Source of the DNA: Noviherbaspirillum sp. UKPF54
GTDB taxonomy: Bacteria; Pseudomonadota; Gammaproteobacteria; Burkholderiales; Burkholderiaceae_D
Reading direction: 5' to 3'
DNA: 64,000 bases
Assembly: GCF_007874125.1 (NCBI RefSeq)
Contig: NZ_CP040128.1
Location: forward strand, 4,526,001-4,590,000
Position numbers and translations under genes: made by a program. This document shows positions 21,041 through 32,959 of this stretch, piece by piece. The notes under the pieces are model-generated. The model saw nothing but the letters and a program-made list of their open reading frames with translations, searched no databases and was not told where the DNA came from. Every line of letters begins with the position of its first letter. Positions within the stretch are counted from its first letter, which is position 1.

Positions 21041-21952
21041 ATGGCTGCTCTCCAAATCGTTAACGTCGAAAAACGCTACAAGTCGCTGCAGGCGCTTGGC
21101 GGCGTGACGCTATCCGTCGAAGAAGGTGAATTCTTCGGCCTGCTCGGGCCCAACGGCGCCGGCAAGACGACCCTGATCTCGATCATCGCCGGCTTGAATC
21201 GCGCCGATTCCGGTAGCGTGGCGATTCATGGGTATGACGTGGTGCGCGATTATCGCGAAGCGCGCAAGCGCCTGGGGGTGGTGCCGCAGGAACTGGTGTT
21301 CGACCCGTTCTTTACCGTACGTGAAACCTTGCGCATGCAGTCCGGCTACTTCGGCCTGAAGAACAACGACAAGTGGATCGACGAGGTGATGGCCAACCTC
21401 GACCTGACTAACAAGGCCGACACCAACATGCGCGCGCTGTCCGGCGGCATGAAGCGCCGCGTGCTGGTGGCGCAGGCGCTGGTGCACAAGCCGCCGGTGA
21501 TCGTGCTGGACGAGCCGACGGCCGGCGTCGACGTCGAATTGCGCCAGACGCTGTGGAAGTTCATTTCGCGCCTGAATCGCGAGGGGCACACGATCGTGTT
21601 GACCACGCATTACCTGGAAGAGGCGCAGGCACTGTGCAACCGTATCGCGATGCTCAAGGCTGGCAAGGTGGTCGCGCTCGATTCCACCTCGGCGCTGATC
21701 AGGCGCATCTCCGGCTCGCAACTGGTGATGCGCTTGGCGCAAGGTGAATTGCCTGACGCGTTGAAGTCATTGGTGTCACACCCGGATGAGCTGGTCGCCG
21801 GGCGCAAATACACCTTGCGCGTCAACGAATATACCGATGTCGAGCCGATCCTCGCCACGTTGCGGCAGGCCGGCGTGACGATCGACGACATGCAGCTGCA
21901 GCAGGCCGACCTGGAAGACGTGTTCATCCAGATCATGGAGGGCGAGAAATGA
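21041..21952 (+). CDS. ABC-2 type exporter, ATP-binding protein (YadG-like)
   Basis: The 303-residue ATPase has Walker A GPNGAGKTT (near residue 36), signature LSGGMKRRVLVAQALVH, Walker B VIVLDEPTAGVD and switch His in LTTHYLEEAQ. The C-terminal 80 residues are the accessory domain common in ABC-2 exporters. It overlaps the permease gene by four bases, so the two form one transporter. The substrate is unknown; the family is linked to export of polysaccharide, lipid or drugs. YadGH-type pairs between the mla and murA genes are common in Burkholderiales. Confidence 0.88.
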   Translation: MAALQIVNVEKRYKSLQALGGVTLSVEEGEFFGLLGPNGAGKTTLISIIAGLNRADSGSVAIHGYDVVRDYREARKRLGVVPQELVFDPFFTVRETLRMQSGYFGLKNNDKWIDEVMANLDLTNKADTNMRALSGGMKRRVLVAQALVHKPPVIVLDEPTAGVDVELRQTLWKFISRLNREGHTIVLTTHYLEEAQALCNRIAMLKAGKVVALDSTSALIRRISGSQLVMRLAQGELPDALKSLVSHPDELVAGRKYTLRVNEYTDVEPILATLRQAGVTIDDMQLQQADLEDVFIQIMEGEK

Positions 21953-22704
21953 CGGGCTTCCAGACCCTGTTCTACAAGGAGGTGCTGCGCTTCTGGAAGG
22001 TCGCGATGCAGACCATCACCGCGCCGATCCTGACCGCGATGCTGTACCTGCTCATTTTCGGCCATGTGCTGGAAGACCATGTGCACGTCTATCCGCAAGT
22101 GCGCTATACCGCTTTCCTGATCCCGGGCCTGGTGATGATGAGCGTGCTGCAGAATGCGTTCGCCAACAGCTCATCGTCGCTGATCCAGTCCAAGATTACC
22201 GGCAACCTGGTGTTCGTGCTGTTGCCGCCGCTGTCGCACTGGGACTTGTTCGGCGCCTATGTGCTGGCGTCGATGACGCGCGGCCTGGCGGTCGGTGCAG
22301 GCGTATTCGCGATCACCGCATGGTTCGCCAAGCTGAGTTTCGTCGCCCCTTGCTGGATCGTGGTCTTTGCGCTGCTCGGGGCCGCCATGCTCGGCACCAT
22401 GGGCTTGATCGCCGGAATCTGGGCGGAAAAGTTCGACCAGCTCGCGGCGTTCCAGAACTTCCTGATCATGCCGGCAACCTTTTTGTCCGGTGTGTTTTAT
22501 TCGATCCACTCGCTGCCGCCGTTCTGGCAGTCCGTATCGCGTTTCAACCCGTTTTTTTATATGATTGACGGCTTCCGCTACGGCTTTTTCGGCCAGTCCG
22601 ACGTCAATCCGTGGACCAGCGTCGCGATCGTTTCCGTCTTTTTCCTGGCGCTTGCCGCTTTTGCCGTGCGCCTGCTGAAAGCGGGCTACAAGTTGCGCCA
22701 CTGA
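21949..22704 (+). CDS. ABC-2 type exporter, permease (YadH-like)
   Basis: This 251-residue permease has six hydrophobic segments and the ABC-2 patterns AFLIPGLVMMSVLQNAFANSS, GNLVFVLLPPLSHWDLFGAY, and near the end MPATFLSGVFYSIHSLPPFW and NPFFYMIDGFRYGFFG (motifs in part). It starts inside the ATPase stop (ATGA) and makes the exporter with it. Confidence 0.88.
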   Translation: MTGFQTLFYKEVLRFWKVAMQTITAPILTAMLYLLIFGHVLEDHVHVYPQVRYTAFLIPGLVMMSVLQNAFANSSSSLIQSKITGNLVFVLLPPLSHWDLFGAYVLASMTRGLAVGAGVFAITAWFAKLSFVAPCWIVVFALLGAAMLGTMGLIAGIWAEKFDQLAAFQNFLIMPATFLSGVFYSIHSLPPFWQSVSRFNPFFYMIDGFRYGFFGQSDVNPWTSVAIVSVFFLALAAFAVRLLKAGYKLRH

Positions 22705-22741
22705 GCGCCAACGACACGGATTTTTTTATAAGAACCCCATC

Positions 22742-24227
<1,486 letters not shown>

Positions 24228-24228
<1 letters not shown>

Positions 24229-24878
24229 TGAACCAGCAACTGACACTCGCGCTGTCCAAGGGACGCATATTCGAAGAAACGATGCCGTTGCTGAACGCGG
24301 CCGGCATCACGGTGACCGAAGATCCGGAAAAGTCGCGCAAGCTGATCCTGCCGACCAACGATCCGAACGTGCGCGTGATCATCGTGCGCGCGTCCGACGT
24401 GCCGACCTATGTGCAGTATGGCGCGGCCGATTTCGGCGTGGCCGGCAAGGACGTGCTGCTCGAGCACGGCGGCGAAGGGCTGTACCAGCCGATCGACCTG
24501 AACATCGCGAAATGCCGCCTGTCGGTGGCCGTGCCCGCCGGTTTTGATTACGCCAGCGCCGTGCGCCAGGGCGCGCGCCTGCGGGTCGTGACCAAGTACG
24601 TGCAATGCGCGCGCGAGCATTTCGCGGCCAAGGGCGTGCACGTGGACCTGATCAAGCTGTACGGCTCGATGGAGCTGGGACCGCTGGTCGGCCTGTCGGA
24701 CGCGATCGTCGATTTGGTTTCTACCGGCAGCACACTGCGCGCCAACAACCTGGTCGAGGTCGAGCACATCATGGATATCTCCTCGCGCCTGGTCGTCAAC
24801 CAGGCTGCCCTGAAACTGAAGCGCGAACGCTTGCAGCCGATCCTGGAAGCATTCGAAAAAGCATCGGAAGCCCGATAA
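24228..24878 (+). CDS. hisG: ATP phosphoribosyltransferase, short form
   Basis: HisG starts histidine synthesis by joining ATP and PRPP. It is the 216-residue short form, which lacks the C-terminal regulatory domain and needs HisZ. It opens [20 protein letters not shown] and has the PRPP-site run [18 protein letters not shown] (near residues 160-177). No hisZ is in the window, so it must lie elsewhere, as is usual in betaproteobacteria. The start overlaps the murA stop (TAATG), leaving no room for a his leader. Confidence 0.96.
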
Positions 24879-24884
24879 ATCATT

Positions 24885-26195
24885 ATGATCCAGATTCGCA
24901 AACTCGATTCCACGGCAGGAAATTTCAAGGCGCAGCTGTCGGCGGCCCTCGCCTTCGAGGCGAGCGAAGACGAAGCCATCGATCGCGCGGCGGCGCAGAT
25001 TCTGGCCGACGTCAAGGCCCGCGGCGACGCCGCCGTGCTCGGCTATACGAACCGCTTCGACAAGCTCGAAGCGCAAAGCGTTGCCGGTCTGGAGATTGGG
25101 CAGGATGAACTGCGCGCCGCATTGGATAGCCTCGCCCCGGCGCGCCGCGCGGCGCTGCAGACCGCTGCCGACCGCGTGCGCGCCTACCACGAGCGGCAGA
25201 AGAAGGAATGCGGCTCGGACGGTTTTGCATACACGGAAGCGGACGGCACCGTGCTGGGTCAGAAAGTCACGCCCTTGGACCGCGTCGGAATCTACGTCCC
25301 GGGCGGCAAGGCCGCCTATCCGTCGTCGGTGCTGATGAACGCGATTCCAGCCAAGGTCGCCGGCGTGCAGGAAGTCGTCATGGTGGTGCCGACGCCGGCC
25401 GGCGTGAAGAACGAGCTGGTGCTGGCGGCCGCCGCCATCGCCGGCGTCGACCGCGTATTTACCATTGGCGGCGCGCAAGCGGTTGGCGCGCTCGCGTACG
25501 GTACGGCCACCATTCCGCAGGTCGACAAGATCGTCGGCCCTGGCAACGCGTATGTGGCCGCTGCCAAGCGCCGCGTATTCGGCGTCGTCGGCATCGACAT
25601 GATCGCCGGCCCGTCCGAAATCCTGGTGATCTGCGACGGCACCACCGATCCGGACTGGGTCGCGATGGACCTGTTTTCGCAGGCCGAGCACGACGAGCTG
25701 GCGCAATCGATCCTGGTATGCCCCGACGCCGATTACATCGCCCGTGTCGAGGCGAGCATCAACAAGCAGCTCGACGCGATGCCGCGCAAGGACGTGATCC
25801 GCACTTCGCTCACCAATCGTGGCGCGATGGTCAAGGTGCGCGACATGGACGAGGCATGCGAGATCGCCAACCTGATCGCCGCCGAGCACCTCGAGATTTC
25901 CGCGGAAAATCCGCAGCAGTGGGCCGATAAGGTACGCCACGCCGGCGCCATGTTCCTCGGACGCTTTTCGTCCGAATCGCTGGGCGACTATTGCGCCGGT
26001 CCCAACCACGTCCTGCCGACATCGCGCACCGCGCGCTTTTCGTCGCCGCTGGGCGTGTATGACTTCCAGAAGCGCTCCAGCATCATCCATGTGAGCGAGG
26101 CAGGCGCGCAAACCCTCGGCAAGGTCGCGGCGGAGCTCGCCTATGGCGAAGGCTTGCAGGCGCATGCCGGATCGGCGGAGTATCGCTTGAAATGA
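24885..26195 (+). CDS. hisD: Histidinol dehydrogenase
   Basis: HisD oxidises histidinol to histidine in two NAD-dependent steps. The 436-residue protein has the family runs [55 protein letters not shown] and [20 protein letters not shown], which carry the zinc-binding Gln/His residues and the catalytic Glu-His. It is 6 bases after hisG and 16 bases before the methyltransferase gene, so all are in one operon. Confidence 0.97.
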   Translation: MIQIRKLDSTAGNFKAQLSAALAFEASEDEAIDRAAAQILADVKARGDAAVLGYTNRFDKLEAQSVAGLEIGQDELRAALDSLAPARRAALQTAADRVRAYHERQKKECGSDGFAYTEADGTVLGQKVTPLDRVGIYVPGGKAAYPSSVLMNAIPAKVAGVQEVVMVVPTPAGVKNELVLAAAAIAGVDRVFTIGGAQAVGALAYGTATIPQVDKIVGPGNAYVAAAKRRVFGVVGIDMIAGPSEILVICDGTTDPDWVAMDLFSQAEHDELAQSILVCPDADYIARVEASINKQLDAMPRKDVIRTSLTNRGAMVKVRDMDEACEIANLIAAEHLEISAENPQQWADKVRHAGAMFLGRFSSESLGDYCAGPNHVLPTSRTARFSSPLGVYDFQKRSSIIHVSEAGAQTLGKVAAELAYGEGLQAHAGSAEYRLK

Positions 26196-26211
26196 AAGCC
26201 AGCGCCGTCCA

Positions 26212-26982
26212 ATGACTAGCTGGCTCAATCGCATTTACTGCGAAGACGCGCTGCACGGATTGGCGCGTATTCCGGATGCAAGCATCGACTTGCTGCTGGC
26301 CGATCCGCCTTATGGCCTGGGCAAGGACTATGGCAACAACTCCGACAAGCTCGATACCGACGCTTATCTGCGCTGGATGGAGCAGTGGATCGATGCCGCG
26401 CTGCCGAAGCTGAAGCCGAACGGCAGCCTGTATATCTTCCTGACCTGGCGCTATTCTCCGGAAATCTTCGTGATGCTGAAAAAACGCATGACGATGATTA
26501 ACGAAATCATCTGGGACCGGCGCGTGCCATCGATGGGCGGCAGCACCCGCAAGTATTCGTCGGTGCACGACACCATCGGCTTTTTCGTCAAGGCCAAGGA
26601 TTACTATTTCGACCTCGATGCGGTGCGCATTCCGTACGATGCCGAAACCAAGAAAGCTCGCTCGCGCTCGATTTTCGTCGGCGCCAAGTGGCTCGAAATC
26701 GGCTACAACCCGAAGGATGTATGGAGCGTGTCACGCCTGCACCGCGAACACCGGGAACGCGCCGACCATCCGACGCAAAAGCCGCTGGAGATCGTCGAGC
26801 GCATGATTAAAGCGTCCTGCCCGCCGGGCGGCATCGTGCTCGACCCGTTCATGGGCAGCGGCACGACAGCCGTCGCAGCAAAGCGTTGCGACCGGAATTT
26901 CGTGGGATTTGAGTTAAATTCCGATTATTGCGAACTGATTGAACACCGCCTGGCCGAGTTGGAAAAGCCAGCCGCAGCCTGA
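26212..26982 (+). CDS. DNA methyltransferase (beta class), solitary, inside the his operon
   Basis: The 256-residue protein has the catalytic motif DPPY at residues 31-34 and the SAM-binding motif [10 protein letters not shown] with D211-G217. The catalytic motif precedes the SAM motif, which is the order of the beta group of N6-adenine/N4-cytosine methyltransferases. DPPY favours N6-adenine. The central part (about 60-190) would contain target recognition. No restriction endonuclease gene is near, so it is an orphan methylase that could mark DNA for regulation or replication. It lies 16 bases after hisD and 7 before hisC on the same strand, so it is likely expressed with the histidine genes. 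The target sequence cannot be told. Confidence 0.88.
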   Translation: MTSWLNRIYCEDALHGLARIPDASIDLLLADPPYGLGKDYGNNSDKLDTDAYLRWMEQWIDAALPKLKPNGSLYIFLTWRYSPEIFVMLKKRMTMINEIIWDRRVPSMGGSTRKYSSVHDTIGFFVKAKDYYFDLDAVRIPYDAETKKARSRSIFVGAKWLEIGYNPKDVWSVSRLHREHRERADHPTQKPLEIVERMIKASCPPGGIVLDPFMGSGTTAVAAKRCDRNFVGFELNSDYCELIEHRLAELEKPAAA

Positions 26983-26989
26983 GAACCCT

Positions 26990-28078
26990 ATGTCCCTGAT
27001 CGAAAATATCATCCGCCCCGACGTGCGCGCACTGTCGGCGTATCACGTGCCGGACTCCGCCGGCTTCGTCAAGCTCGACGCGATGGAAAATCCGTACGCC
27101 TTGCCGGAGCATTTGCGCGCGCAGCTTGGCCAACGTCTTGCTGATGTTGCAATGAATCGCTACCCGGTGCCGTCGTATACGGAGCTGAAGAAAAAGATTT
27201 GCGACAAGCTGGGTGTGCCGGCCGGCTTCGACGTCGTGCTCGGCAACGGCTCGGACGAGCTGATTTCGATCATCTCCGTTGCCTGCGCCAAGCCGGGCGC
27301 CAAGGTGCTGGCGCCGATGCCCGGCTTTGTCATGTATGCCATGTCCGCCAAGTTCGCCGGACTGCAATTCGTCGGCGTGCCGCTCAAGCCGGATTTTTCG
27401 CTGGATAGGGACGCCATGCTGGCGGCGATCGCGCAGCATAAGCCAGCGGTCACTTACCTCGCGTATCCGAACAACCCGACCGGCAACCTGTTCGATGCGA
27501 ACGCCATGGTGGAGATCATCCGTGCCGTGGGCGACACCGGCATCGTGGTGGTCGACGAGGCCTATCAGCCGTTCGCGCAGGAGAGTTTCATGCCTCGCCT
27601 GTCGGAGTTTGGCAACGTCGTGGTCATGCGTACCGTATCCAAGCTGGGGCTGGCCGGCATCCGCCTCGGCTACATGGCGGCGCATGCCGCGCTGCTGGCT
27701 GAATTCGACAAGGTGCGCCCGCCGTACAACGTCAATGTCTTGACCCAGGCGGCGGCGGAATTCGTGCTCGAGCATGTCGACGTGCTCGATGCCCAGGCGG
27801 AATCTCTGCGCGCCGAACGCGCCAGCCTGGCCAACGCACTGAAGGCCTTGCCCGGCGTCGAAGTTTTCCCTTCAGCAGCAAATTTCCTGCTGATTCGCAT
27901 CGCCGACGGCAAAAATAATGCAGATTCTGTGTTTTCGGCGTTGTTAGACCGTAAGGTTTTAATCAAAAATGTCGGTAAAATGCACCCATTATTGGAAAAC
28001 TGCTTGCGGGTGACCGTCAGCACGCCAGAAGAAAACCAGATATTCCTCGATGCCTTGAAGGCATCGTTCGCATCGTAA
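26990..28078 (+). CDS. hisC: Histidinol-phosphate aminotransferase
   Basis: HisC is a PLP enzyme that forms histidinol phosphate from imidazole acetol phosphate. I place the start at ATG 26990 ([20 protein letters not shown]), 7 bases after the methyltransferase stop. This gives 362 residues; an earlier in-frame start would overlap that gene. Motifs include [31 protein letters not shown] and the PLP-lysine region [15 protein letters not shown]. Confidence 0.96.
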   Translation: MSLIENIIRPDVRALSAYHVPDSAGFVKLDAMENPYALPEHLRAQLGQRLADVAMNRYPVPSYTELKKKICDKLGVPAGFDVVLGNGSDELISIISVACAKPGAKVLAPMPGFVMYAMSAKFAGLQFVGVPLKPDFSLDRDAMLAAIAQHKPAVTYLAYPNNPTGNLFDANAMVEIIRAVGDTGIVVVDEAYQPFAQESFMPRLSEFGNVVVMRTVSKLGLAGIRLGYMAAHAALLAEFDKVRPPYNVNVLTQAAAEFVLEHVDVLDAQAESLRAERASLANALKALPGVEVFPSAANFLLIRIADGKNNADSVFSALLDRKVLIKNVGKMHPLLENCLRVTVSTPEENQIFLDALKASFAS

Positions 28079-28097
28079 TTTTTTGTATCCGCTTAAC

Positions 28098-28694
28098 ATG
28101 CCCACGCCACGCGTTGCAGAGGTCACCCGCAATACCAACGAGACGCAGATCCGCGTCGTGATCAACCTCGACGGCACCGGCCAGCAAAAGCTGAATACCG
28201 GCGTACCGTTCCTCGACCACATGCTCGACCAGATTGCGCGGCACGGCTTGATCGACCTCGACATCGACGCCAAGGGCGATTTGCACATCGATGCCCACCA
28301 CACCGTGGAAGACGTCGGCATCACGCTCGGCCAGGCATTCGCCAAGGCGATCGGCGACAAGAAGGGCATCCGCCGCTACGGCCACGCCTATGTGCCGCTC
28401 GATGAAGCGTTGTCGCGCGTGGTCGTCGATTTTTCCGGCCGTCCCGGCCTGGAATTCCACGTGCCGTTCAAGCGCGCGATGATCGGCGCCTTCGATGTCG
28501 ACCTGACGCACGAATTTTTCCAGGGTTTCGTCAACCACGCGCTGGTGACGCTGCATATCGATAACCTGCGCGGCGAAAACGCGCATCATCAGTGCGAAAC
28601 CGTATTCAAGGCGTTTGGCCGCGCGCTGCGCATGGCGGCCGAGCTGGATGCACGTGCGGCAGGCACGATTCCTTCGACCAAGGGCAGTCTGTAA
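28098..28694 (+). CDS. hisB: Imidazoleglycerol-phosphate dehydratase
   Basis: This is the monofunctional 198-residue HisB, without the histidinol-phosphatase domain found in E. coli HisB. It has the metal-binding signatures [32 protein letters not shown] and [20 protein letters not shown] (in part). ATG 28098 is preferred over the in-frame TTG at 28083. A separate histidinol phosphatase gene must be elsewhere in the genome. Confidence 0.96.
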   Translation: MPTPRVAEVTRNTNETQIRVVINLDGTGQQKLNTGVPFLDHMLDQIARHGLIDLDIDAKGDLHIDAHHTVEDVGITLGQAFAKAIGDKKGIRRYGHAYVPLDEALSRVVVDFSGRPGLEFHVPFKRAMIGAFDVDLTHEFFQGFVNHALVTLHIDNLRGENAHHQCETVFKAFGRALRMAAELDARAAGTIPSTKGSL

Positions 28695-28722
28695 GAGCAG
28701 CAGTCGCGACTCATTTTTTGAC

Positions 28723-29361
28723 ATGAACAAAATCGTTGTAGTGGATTACGGCATGGGCAACCTGCGCTCCGTGGCGCAAGCGTTGCGCCACGTCGCGCCG
28801 GAAGCAGACGTGCGCATTTCCGGCGAACTGGCGGACATCAAGTCGGCCGATCGTCTGGTGCTGCCGGGGCAGGGCGCCATTCCCGATTGCATGCGCTGCC
28901 TGCGCGAATCGGGCTTGCAGGAGGCGGTGATCGAATCGACCCGCAGCAAGCCGCTGCTGGGCGTGTGCGTCGGCGAACAGTTGTTGTTCGACTGGAGCGA
29001 AGAGGGGAATACCCCGGGCCTCGGTTTGCTGCCGGGGAAAGTGGTGCGCTTCCGGCTGGACGACAAGCTGCAGGCGGACGGCTCGCGCTTCAAGGTGCCG
29101 CAGATGGGCTGGAACCGCGTGAAACAAACGCTGTCCCATCCGCTGTGGAATGGCATTGCTGACAACAGCTACTTCTATTTCGTGCACAGCTACTACGCGG
29201 TGCCGGACAAGCCGGAGCACATCGCCGGCGAAACCGATTATGGCGCGCCGTTTGCCTGTGCCGTGGCAAAAGACAATATATTCGCGACCCAGTTTCATCC
29301 GGAGAAAAGCGCGACAGCCGGTTTGCAGCTATATAAAAATTTCGTTCACTGGAATCCCTGA
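28723..29361 (+). CDS. hisH: Imidazole glycerol phosphate synthase, glutaminase subunit HisH
   Basis: HisH releases ammonia from glutamine and feeds it to HisF. The 212-residue class I amidotransferase has the nucleophile Cys82 in [12 protein letters not shown], and His/Glu of the triad in TQFHPEKS near the C-terminus. The start [17 protein letters not shown] at 28723 fits the family. It is 28 bases after hisB. Confidence 0.96.
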   Translation: MNKIVVVDYGMGNLRSVAQALRHVAPEADVRISGELADIKSADRLVLPGQGAIPDCMRCLRESGLQEAVIESTRSKPLLGVCVGEQLLFDWSEEGNTPGLGLLPGKVVRFRLDDKLQADGSRFKVPQMGWNRVKQTLSHPLWNGIADNSYFYFVHSYYAVPDKPEHIAGETDYGAPFACAVAKDNIFATQFHPEKSATAGLQLYKNFVHWNP

Positions 29362-29422
29362 TTTCGGGCGAGTAGTCGTTGCATATCAACTTTACCAACA
29401 TTAATCCATCACTAATGTAGCC

Positions 29423-30208
29423 ATGCTGCTCATACCTGCCATCGACCTCAAGGACGGTCACTGCGTGCGCCTCAAACAAGGCGATATGGACCAAGCCACC
29501 GTGTTTTCCGACGATCCCGCGCAGATGGCGCGACATTGGCTGGCACAGGGCGCGCGTCGCTTGCATCTGGTGGACCTGAACGGCGCGTTTGCCGGCAAGC
29601 CGAAGAACGAGGCGGCGGTCAAGGCGATTATTCAGGCAGTGCGCGACTTCGCCGCCGAAAACGGCACCGACGAAATTCCGGTGCAGCTGGGTGGCGGCAT
29701 TCGCGATCTCGACACCATCGAGCGCTATCTGGACGACGGTCTGTCCTACATCATCATCGGCACCGCTGCGGTGAAAAATCCGGGCTTCCTGCACGATGCC
29801 TGCAGCGCCTTCCCCGGCCAGATCATCGTCGGCCTCGATGCGAAGGACGGCAAGGTCGCCACCGACGGCTGGAGCAAGCTGTCCGGCCACGAGGTGATCG
29901 ACCTGGCCAAGAAATTCGAGGATTACGGCTGCGAAGCGATCGTCTACACCGACATCGGCCGCGACGGCATGATGGCCGGCGTGAACATCGACGCCACCGT
30001 CAAGCTGGCGCGCAGCATGACCATTCCCGTCATCGCCTCCGGCGGCGTGCACAACATCAAGGACGTGGAAGCGCTGTGCGCGGTGCAGGACGAAGGCATC
30101 GAAGGCGTGATCTGCGGCCGTTCGATCTACGAAGGCACGCTCGACCTGCGCGCGGCGCAGGAGCGCGCCGACGAACTGAGCGGCCTGGAAGAGGCGGAAG
30201 AAGAGTAG
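29423..30208 (+). CDS. hisA: ProFAR isomerase HisA
   Basis: HisA is the (beta-alpha)8-barrel isomerase that opens the ribose ring of ProFAR. The 261 residues begin [20 protein letters not shown], with catalytic Asp8. The second catalytic Asp lies in [13 protein letters not shown]. Phosphate-binding loops are QLGGGIRD and ASGGVHN. The last 10 residues are acidic (LEEAEEE), longer than usual. It lies 61 bases after hisH. Confidence 0.96.
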   Translation: MLLIPAIDLKDGHCVRLKQGDMDQATVFSDDPAQMARHWLAQGARRLHLVDLNGAFAGKPKNEAAVKAIIQAVRDFAAENGTDEIPVQLGGGIRDLDTIERYLDDGLSYIIIGTAAVKNPGFLHDACSAFPGQIIVGLDAKDGKVATDGWSKLSGHEVIDLAKKFEDYGCEAIVYTDIGRDGMMAGVNIDATVKLARSMTIPVIASGGVHNIKDVEALCAVQDEGIEGVICGRSIYEGTLDLRAAQERADELSGLEEAEEE

Positions 30209-30216
30209 AGCCCATC

Positions 30217-30981
30217 ATGACCCTGGCAAAACGCATCATCCCTTGTCTGGACGTGACCGCCGGTCGCGTCGTCAAGGGCGTCAATTTCGTCGAGCTGCGC
30301 GACGCAGGCGACCCGGTCGAGATCGCGCGCCGCTATGACGAGCAGGGTGCCGATGAACTGACCTTCCTCGACATTACTGCGACCTCGGACCAACGCGACC
30401 TGATCCTGCACATCATCGAGGCGGTCGCCTCGCAGGTCTTCATCCCGCTGACCGTGGGCGGCGGCGTACGCACCGTCGACGACGTGCGCCGGTTGCTCAA
30501 TGCCGGCGCCGACAAGATCAGCATCAACAGCGCCGCCGTCTCGAATCCGCAGATGGTGGCCGACGCCGCACAAAAATACGGCTCGCAATGCATCGTGGTG
30601 GCGATCGACGCCAAGAAGAGCGGCGACGGCAAGTGGGAGGTATTTACCCACGGCGGCCGCAAGCCGACCGGGCTGGACGTGGTCGAATGGGCCAAGAAGA
30701 TGGAAAGCCTGGGCGTCGGCGAAGTGCTGTTGACCAGCATGGATCGCGACGGCACCAAGAGCGGATTCGACCTGGCGCTGACGCGCGCGGTGTCGGATGC
30801 GGTATCGATTCCCGTGATCGCATCCGGCGGTGTCGGCGGACTGCAGGATCTGGCCGATGGCGTCAAGCTCGGCAAGGCTGACGCGGTGCTGGCCGCCAGC
30901 ATCTTCCATTACGGCCAGCATACGGTGCAGGAAGCAAAGCGCTTCATGGCGGAGCAAGGCATTCCGATGAGGCTGGCATGA
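30217..30981 (+). CDS. hisF: Imidazole glycerol phosphate synthase, cyclase subunit HisF
   Basis: HisF makes imidazole glycerol phosphate and AICAR from PRFAR using ammonia from HisH. The 254-residue barrel starts [21 protein letters not shown] at ATG 30217, with catalytic Asp12. The second catalytic Asp is in [15 protein letters not shown]. It lies 8 bases after hisA and overlaps hisI by four bases (ATGA). Confidence 0.97.
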   Translation: MTLAKRIIPCLDVTAGRVVKGVNFVELRDAGDPVEIARRYDEQGADELTFLDITATSDQRDLILHIIEAVASQVFIPLTVGGGVRTVDDVRRLLNAGADKISINSAAVSNPQMVADAAQKYGSQCIVVAIDAKKSGDGKWEVFTHGGRKPTGLDVVEWAKKMESLGVGEVLLTSMDRDGTKSGFDLALTRAVSDAVSIPVIASGGVGGLQDLADGVKLGKADAVLAASIFHYGQHTVQEAKRFMAEQGIPMRLA

Positions 30982-31382
30982 GCATCAAGGCCAAATGGCT
31001 CAACAAGGTCAAGTGGGATGAAAACGGCCTGGTGCCGGTCATCGCGCAGGAAGTGGGCTCCAACGACGTGCTGATGTTCGCATGGATGAACCGCGAAGCA
31101 CTCTCGAAGACGGTGGAGCTGGGCGAGGCGGTTTACTGGAGCCGTTCGCGCAAGAAGCTGTGGCACAAGGGCGAAGAGTCCGGTCATGTACAAAAGGTGC
31201 ACGAGATCCGCCTCGACTGCGACGAGGACGTGGTGCTGCTGAAAGTCGAGCAGGCCGACGGCATCGCCTGTCATACCGGCCGCCATTCCTGCTTCTTCCA
31301 GAAGTTTGAGGGCAACGCGAAAGACGGCGAATGGCACGCGGTCGAGCCGGTACTGAAAGACCCGGACCAAATTTACAAGTGA
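30978..31382 (+). CDS. hisI: Phosphoribosyl-AMP cyclohydrolase HisI
   Basis: This 134-residue zinc/magnesium enzyme opens the adenine ring of PR-AMP. Typical motifs are [41 protein letters not shown] and [10 protein letters not shown], where the Cys residues bind zinc. It is separate from hisE, unlike the fused HisIE of E. coli. The start overlaps the hisF stop. Confidence 0.96.
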   Translation: MSIKAKWLNKVKWDENGLVPVIAQEVGSNDVLMFAWMNREALSKTVELGEAVYWSRSRKKLWHKGEESGHVQKVHEIRLDCDEDVVLLKVEQADGIACHTGRHSCFFQKFEGNAKDGEWHAVEPVLKDPDQIYK

Positions 31383-31389
31383 ACCCACG

Positions 31390-31734
31390 ATGAGTGATAC
31401 ATTAACGCGCCTGGCCCAGGTGATCGAATCGCGCAAGCCGGCCAACGGCGGCGATCCAGACAAGTCGTATGTTGCGCGCCTGTTCTCCAAGGGCGACGAC
31501 GCGATCCTAAAGAAGATCGGCGAGGAAGCGACGGAAACCGTGATGGCGGCCAAGGATGTGCGCGCCGGCGGCGACAAGTCGAAAGTACTCTACGAGTGCG
31601 CCGACCTGTGGTTTCACTCGATGGTCATGCTTGCGCAGTTCGATCTGACGCCACAGGATGTGTTGAAGGAACTGGCCCGCCGCGAAGGTATTTCCGGCAT
31701 CGAGGAAAAGGTGAGCCGCGCCGACAAGCCGTGA
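31390..31734 (+). CDS. hisE: Phosphoribosyl-ATP pyrophosphatase HisE
   Basis: This 114-residue MazG-like all-alpha protein hydrolyses PR-ATP to PR-AMP. The motif [20 protein letters not shown] contains the expected metal-binding Glu residues, followed by [13 protein letters not shown]. It is 7 bases after hisI and is the last his gene of the set hisGDCBHAFIE. Confidence 0.95.
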   Translation: MSDTLTRLAQVIESRKPANGGDPDKSYVARLFSKGDDAILKKIGEEATETVMAAKDVRAGGDKSKVLYECADLWFHSMVMLAQFDLTPQDVLKELARREGISGIEEKVSRADKP

Positions 31735-31780
31735 GTGCAGCGCGCCGGCGATGAATGCACACTAACCTGATCGGAAAAAC

Positions 31781-32152
31781 ATGACGAACTGTATATTCTG
31801 CAAAATCGCTGCAAAGGAAATTCCGACCAAGACTGTATATGAAGACGACGACTTGATCGCCTTCCACGATATTAACCCGGCGGCCCCGGTCCATTTTCTG
31901 GTGGTTCCCAAGCAGCATATCCCCACTGTTGCAGAGTGTAATGAAAGTCATGCCGCATTGTTGAGTAAAATGCTGCTCTTGGCGCCGAAACTTGCTGAGG
32001 AACAAGGCTGCGGTTATGTGGTCAATAGCGACGGCGTGGGCAGCGGCGGTTTCAAGTTGCTGTTCAATACCGGACCGAACGGCGGGCAAGAGGTGTACCA
32101 TCTTCATTTGCACGTCATCGGCGGACCGCGCCCGTGGCGTCGTTCTGCCTGA
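31781..32152 (+). CDS. HIT-family hydrolase (histidine triad nucleotide-binding protein)
   Basis: This 123-residue HINT-type protein likely hydrolyses adenosine phosphoramidates. It begins TNCIFCKIAAKEIPTKTVYE (after Met) and ends with the histidine triad YHLHLHVIGG. It follows hisE by 46 bases and precedes tatA, an order conserved in many betaproteobacteria. The C-terminus PRPWRRSA is normal for the group, so I see no frameshift. Confidence 0.93.
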   Translation: MTNCIFCKIAAKEIPTKTVYEDDDLIAFHDINPAAPVHFLVVPKQHIPTVAECNESHAALLSKMLLLAPKLAEEQGCGYVVNSDGVGSGGFKLLFNTGPNGGQEVYHLHLHVIGGPRPWRRSA

Positions 32153-32197
32153 AGGCAGGCAGTTTCAAGGACTTGATGTCCGTTTTAGGAGAAAGTA

Positions 32198-32398
32198 ATG
32201 GGTTCGTTTAGCATTTGGCACTGGTTGATCGTGCTGGTGATCGTGATGCTGGTGTTTGGCACCAAAAAACTGGGCAACATCGGTTCCGATCTGGGCAAGG
32301 CTGTCAAAGGCTTCAAGGATGGCGTGAAGGGTGAAGAAGACAAGGCTGCTGCCGACAAGGCCGCGATCGACGTCGAAGCCAAAGAAAAAAAGAGCTGA
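32198..32398 (+). CDS. tatA: Sec-independent protein translocase subunit TatA
   Basis: TatA forms the pore-like oligomer of the twin-arginine export system for folded proteins. The 66 residues have an N-terminal membrane helix (about 5-20), the hinge [20 protein letters not shown], and a charged Ala/Lys/Asp tail. AGGAGA lies just upstream of the ATG. It is followed by tatB after a 69-base gap containing a hairpin. Confidence 0.96.
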   Translation: MGSFSIWHWLIVLVIVMLVFGTKKLGNIGSDLGKAVKGFKDGVKGEEDKAAADKAAIDVEAKEKKS

Positions 32399-32419
32399 TG
32401 CTCTTTCCCCGCTGTTCAT

Positions 32420-32447
32420 GCGTGACACCGCGTCAGGCGCGTCACGC
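32420..32447 (+). other. Hairpin in the tatA-tatB gap
   Basis: GCGTGAC (32420-32426) pairs perfectly with GTCACGC (32441-32447) around a 14-base loop. There is no T-run. It could protect the tatA mRNA end, raising TatA over TatB. Confidence 0.3.
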
Positions 32448-32467
32448 TCCACTTTTGCATCTCCCCC

Positions 32468-32953
32468 ATGATTGATCTCGGTCTTTCCAAGCTTGCGCTG
32501 ATTGGCGTCGTTGCGCTGGTCGTGGTCGGTCCAGAGCGCCTGCCCAAGGTCGCGCGCATGGCCGGCACCCTGTTCGGAAGGGCTCAGCGCTATATCAACG
32601 ACGTCAAGTCGGAAGTCAGCCGCGAGATCGAGCTCGAAGAACTGCGCAAGGTGCAAAAGGAAATGCAGGAAGCAGCCAGCAACGTCGAGCAGACAATTGC
32701 GCAGAACATGTCGGAGGTCGAGAAAGAGGTGAGCGAAGCATTCACCAATCCCTTGCTCGACACGCCGATGCCCGACCGGCAGGTGGTCAAGGCAAAAGAC
32801 TTCCGCAAGAAAAAGCTCGCGCGCAATTCCGCCGTCCCGTCTTGGTACAAGAAGCAAACCGGCCGCAAGACGCATGTGCTGTCGGGGGCGGCGCGCGTCG
32901 CCAAATACCGTCCGGCCAGTGCAGCGCGCAAAACCACCGCATCATTTCACTAA
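32468..32953 (+). CDS. tatB: Sec-independent protein translocase subunit TatB
   Basis: TatB pairs with TatC to recognise twin-arginine signals. The 161-residue protein has the N-terminal helix MIDLGLSKLALIGVVALVVV followed by GPERLPKVARMAG, the TatB-type hinge. A long amphipathic/coiled region (about 45-100) and a basic tail follow. It is 6 bases before tatC. Confidence 0.94.
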   Translation: MIDLGLSKLALIGVVALVVVGPERLPKVARMAGTLFGRAQRYINDVKSEVSREIELEELRKVQKEMQEAASNVEQTIAQNMSEVEKEVSEAFTNPLLDTPMPDRQVVKAKDFRKKKLARNSAVPSWYKKQTGRKTHVLSGAARVAKYRPASAARKTTASFH

Positions 32954-32959
32954 CATTCC

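Noticed and set aside
29536..30216. N-terminal extension of the hisF frame through hisA
   Set aside because: HisF begins with [13 protein letters not shown] at 30217; the upstream part is hisA read in another frame.
31781..32152. Possible frameshift at the end of the HIT gene
   Set aside because: The C-terminus GGPRPWRR is the usual end of HINT proteins, and the length of 123 residues is normal.
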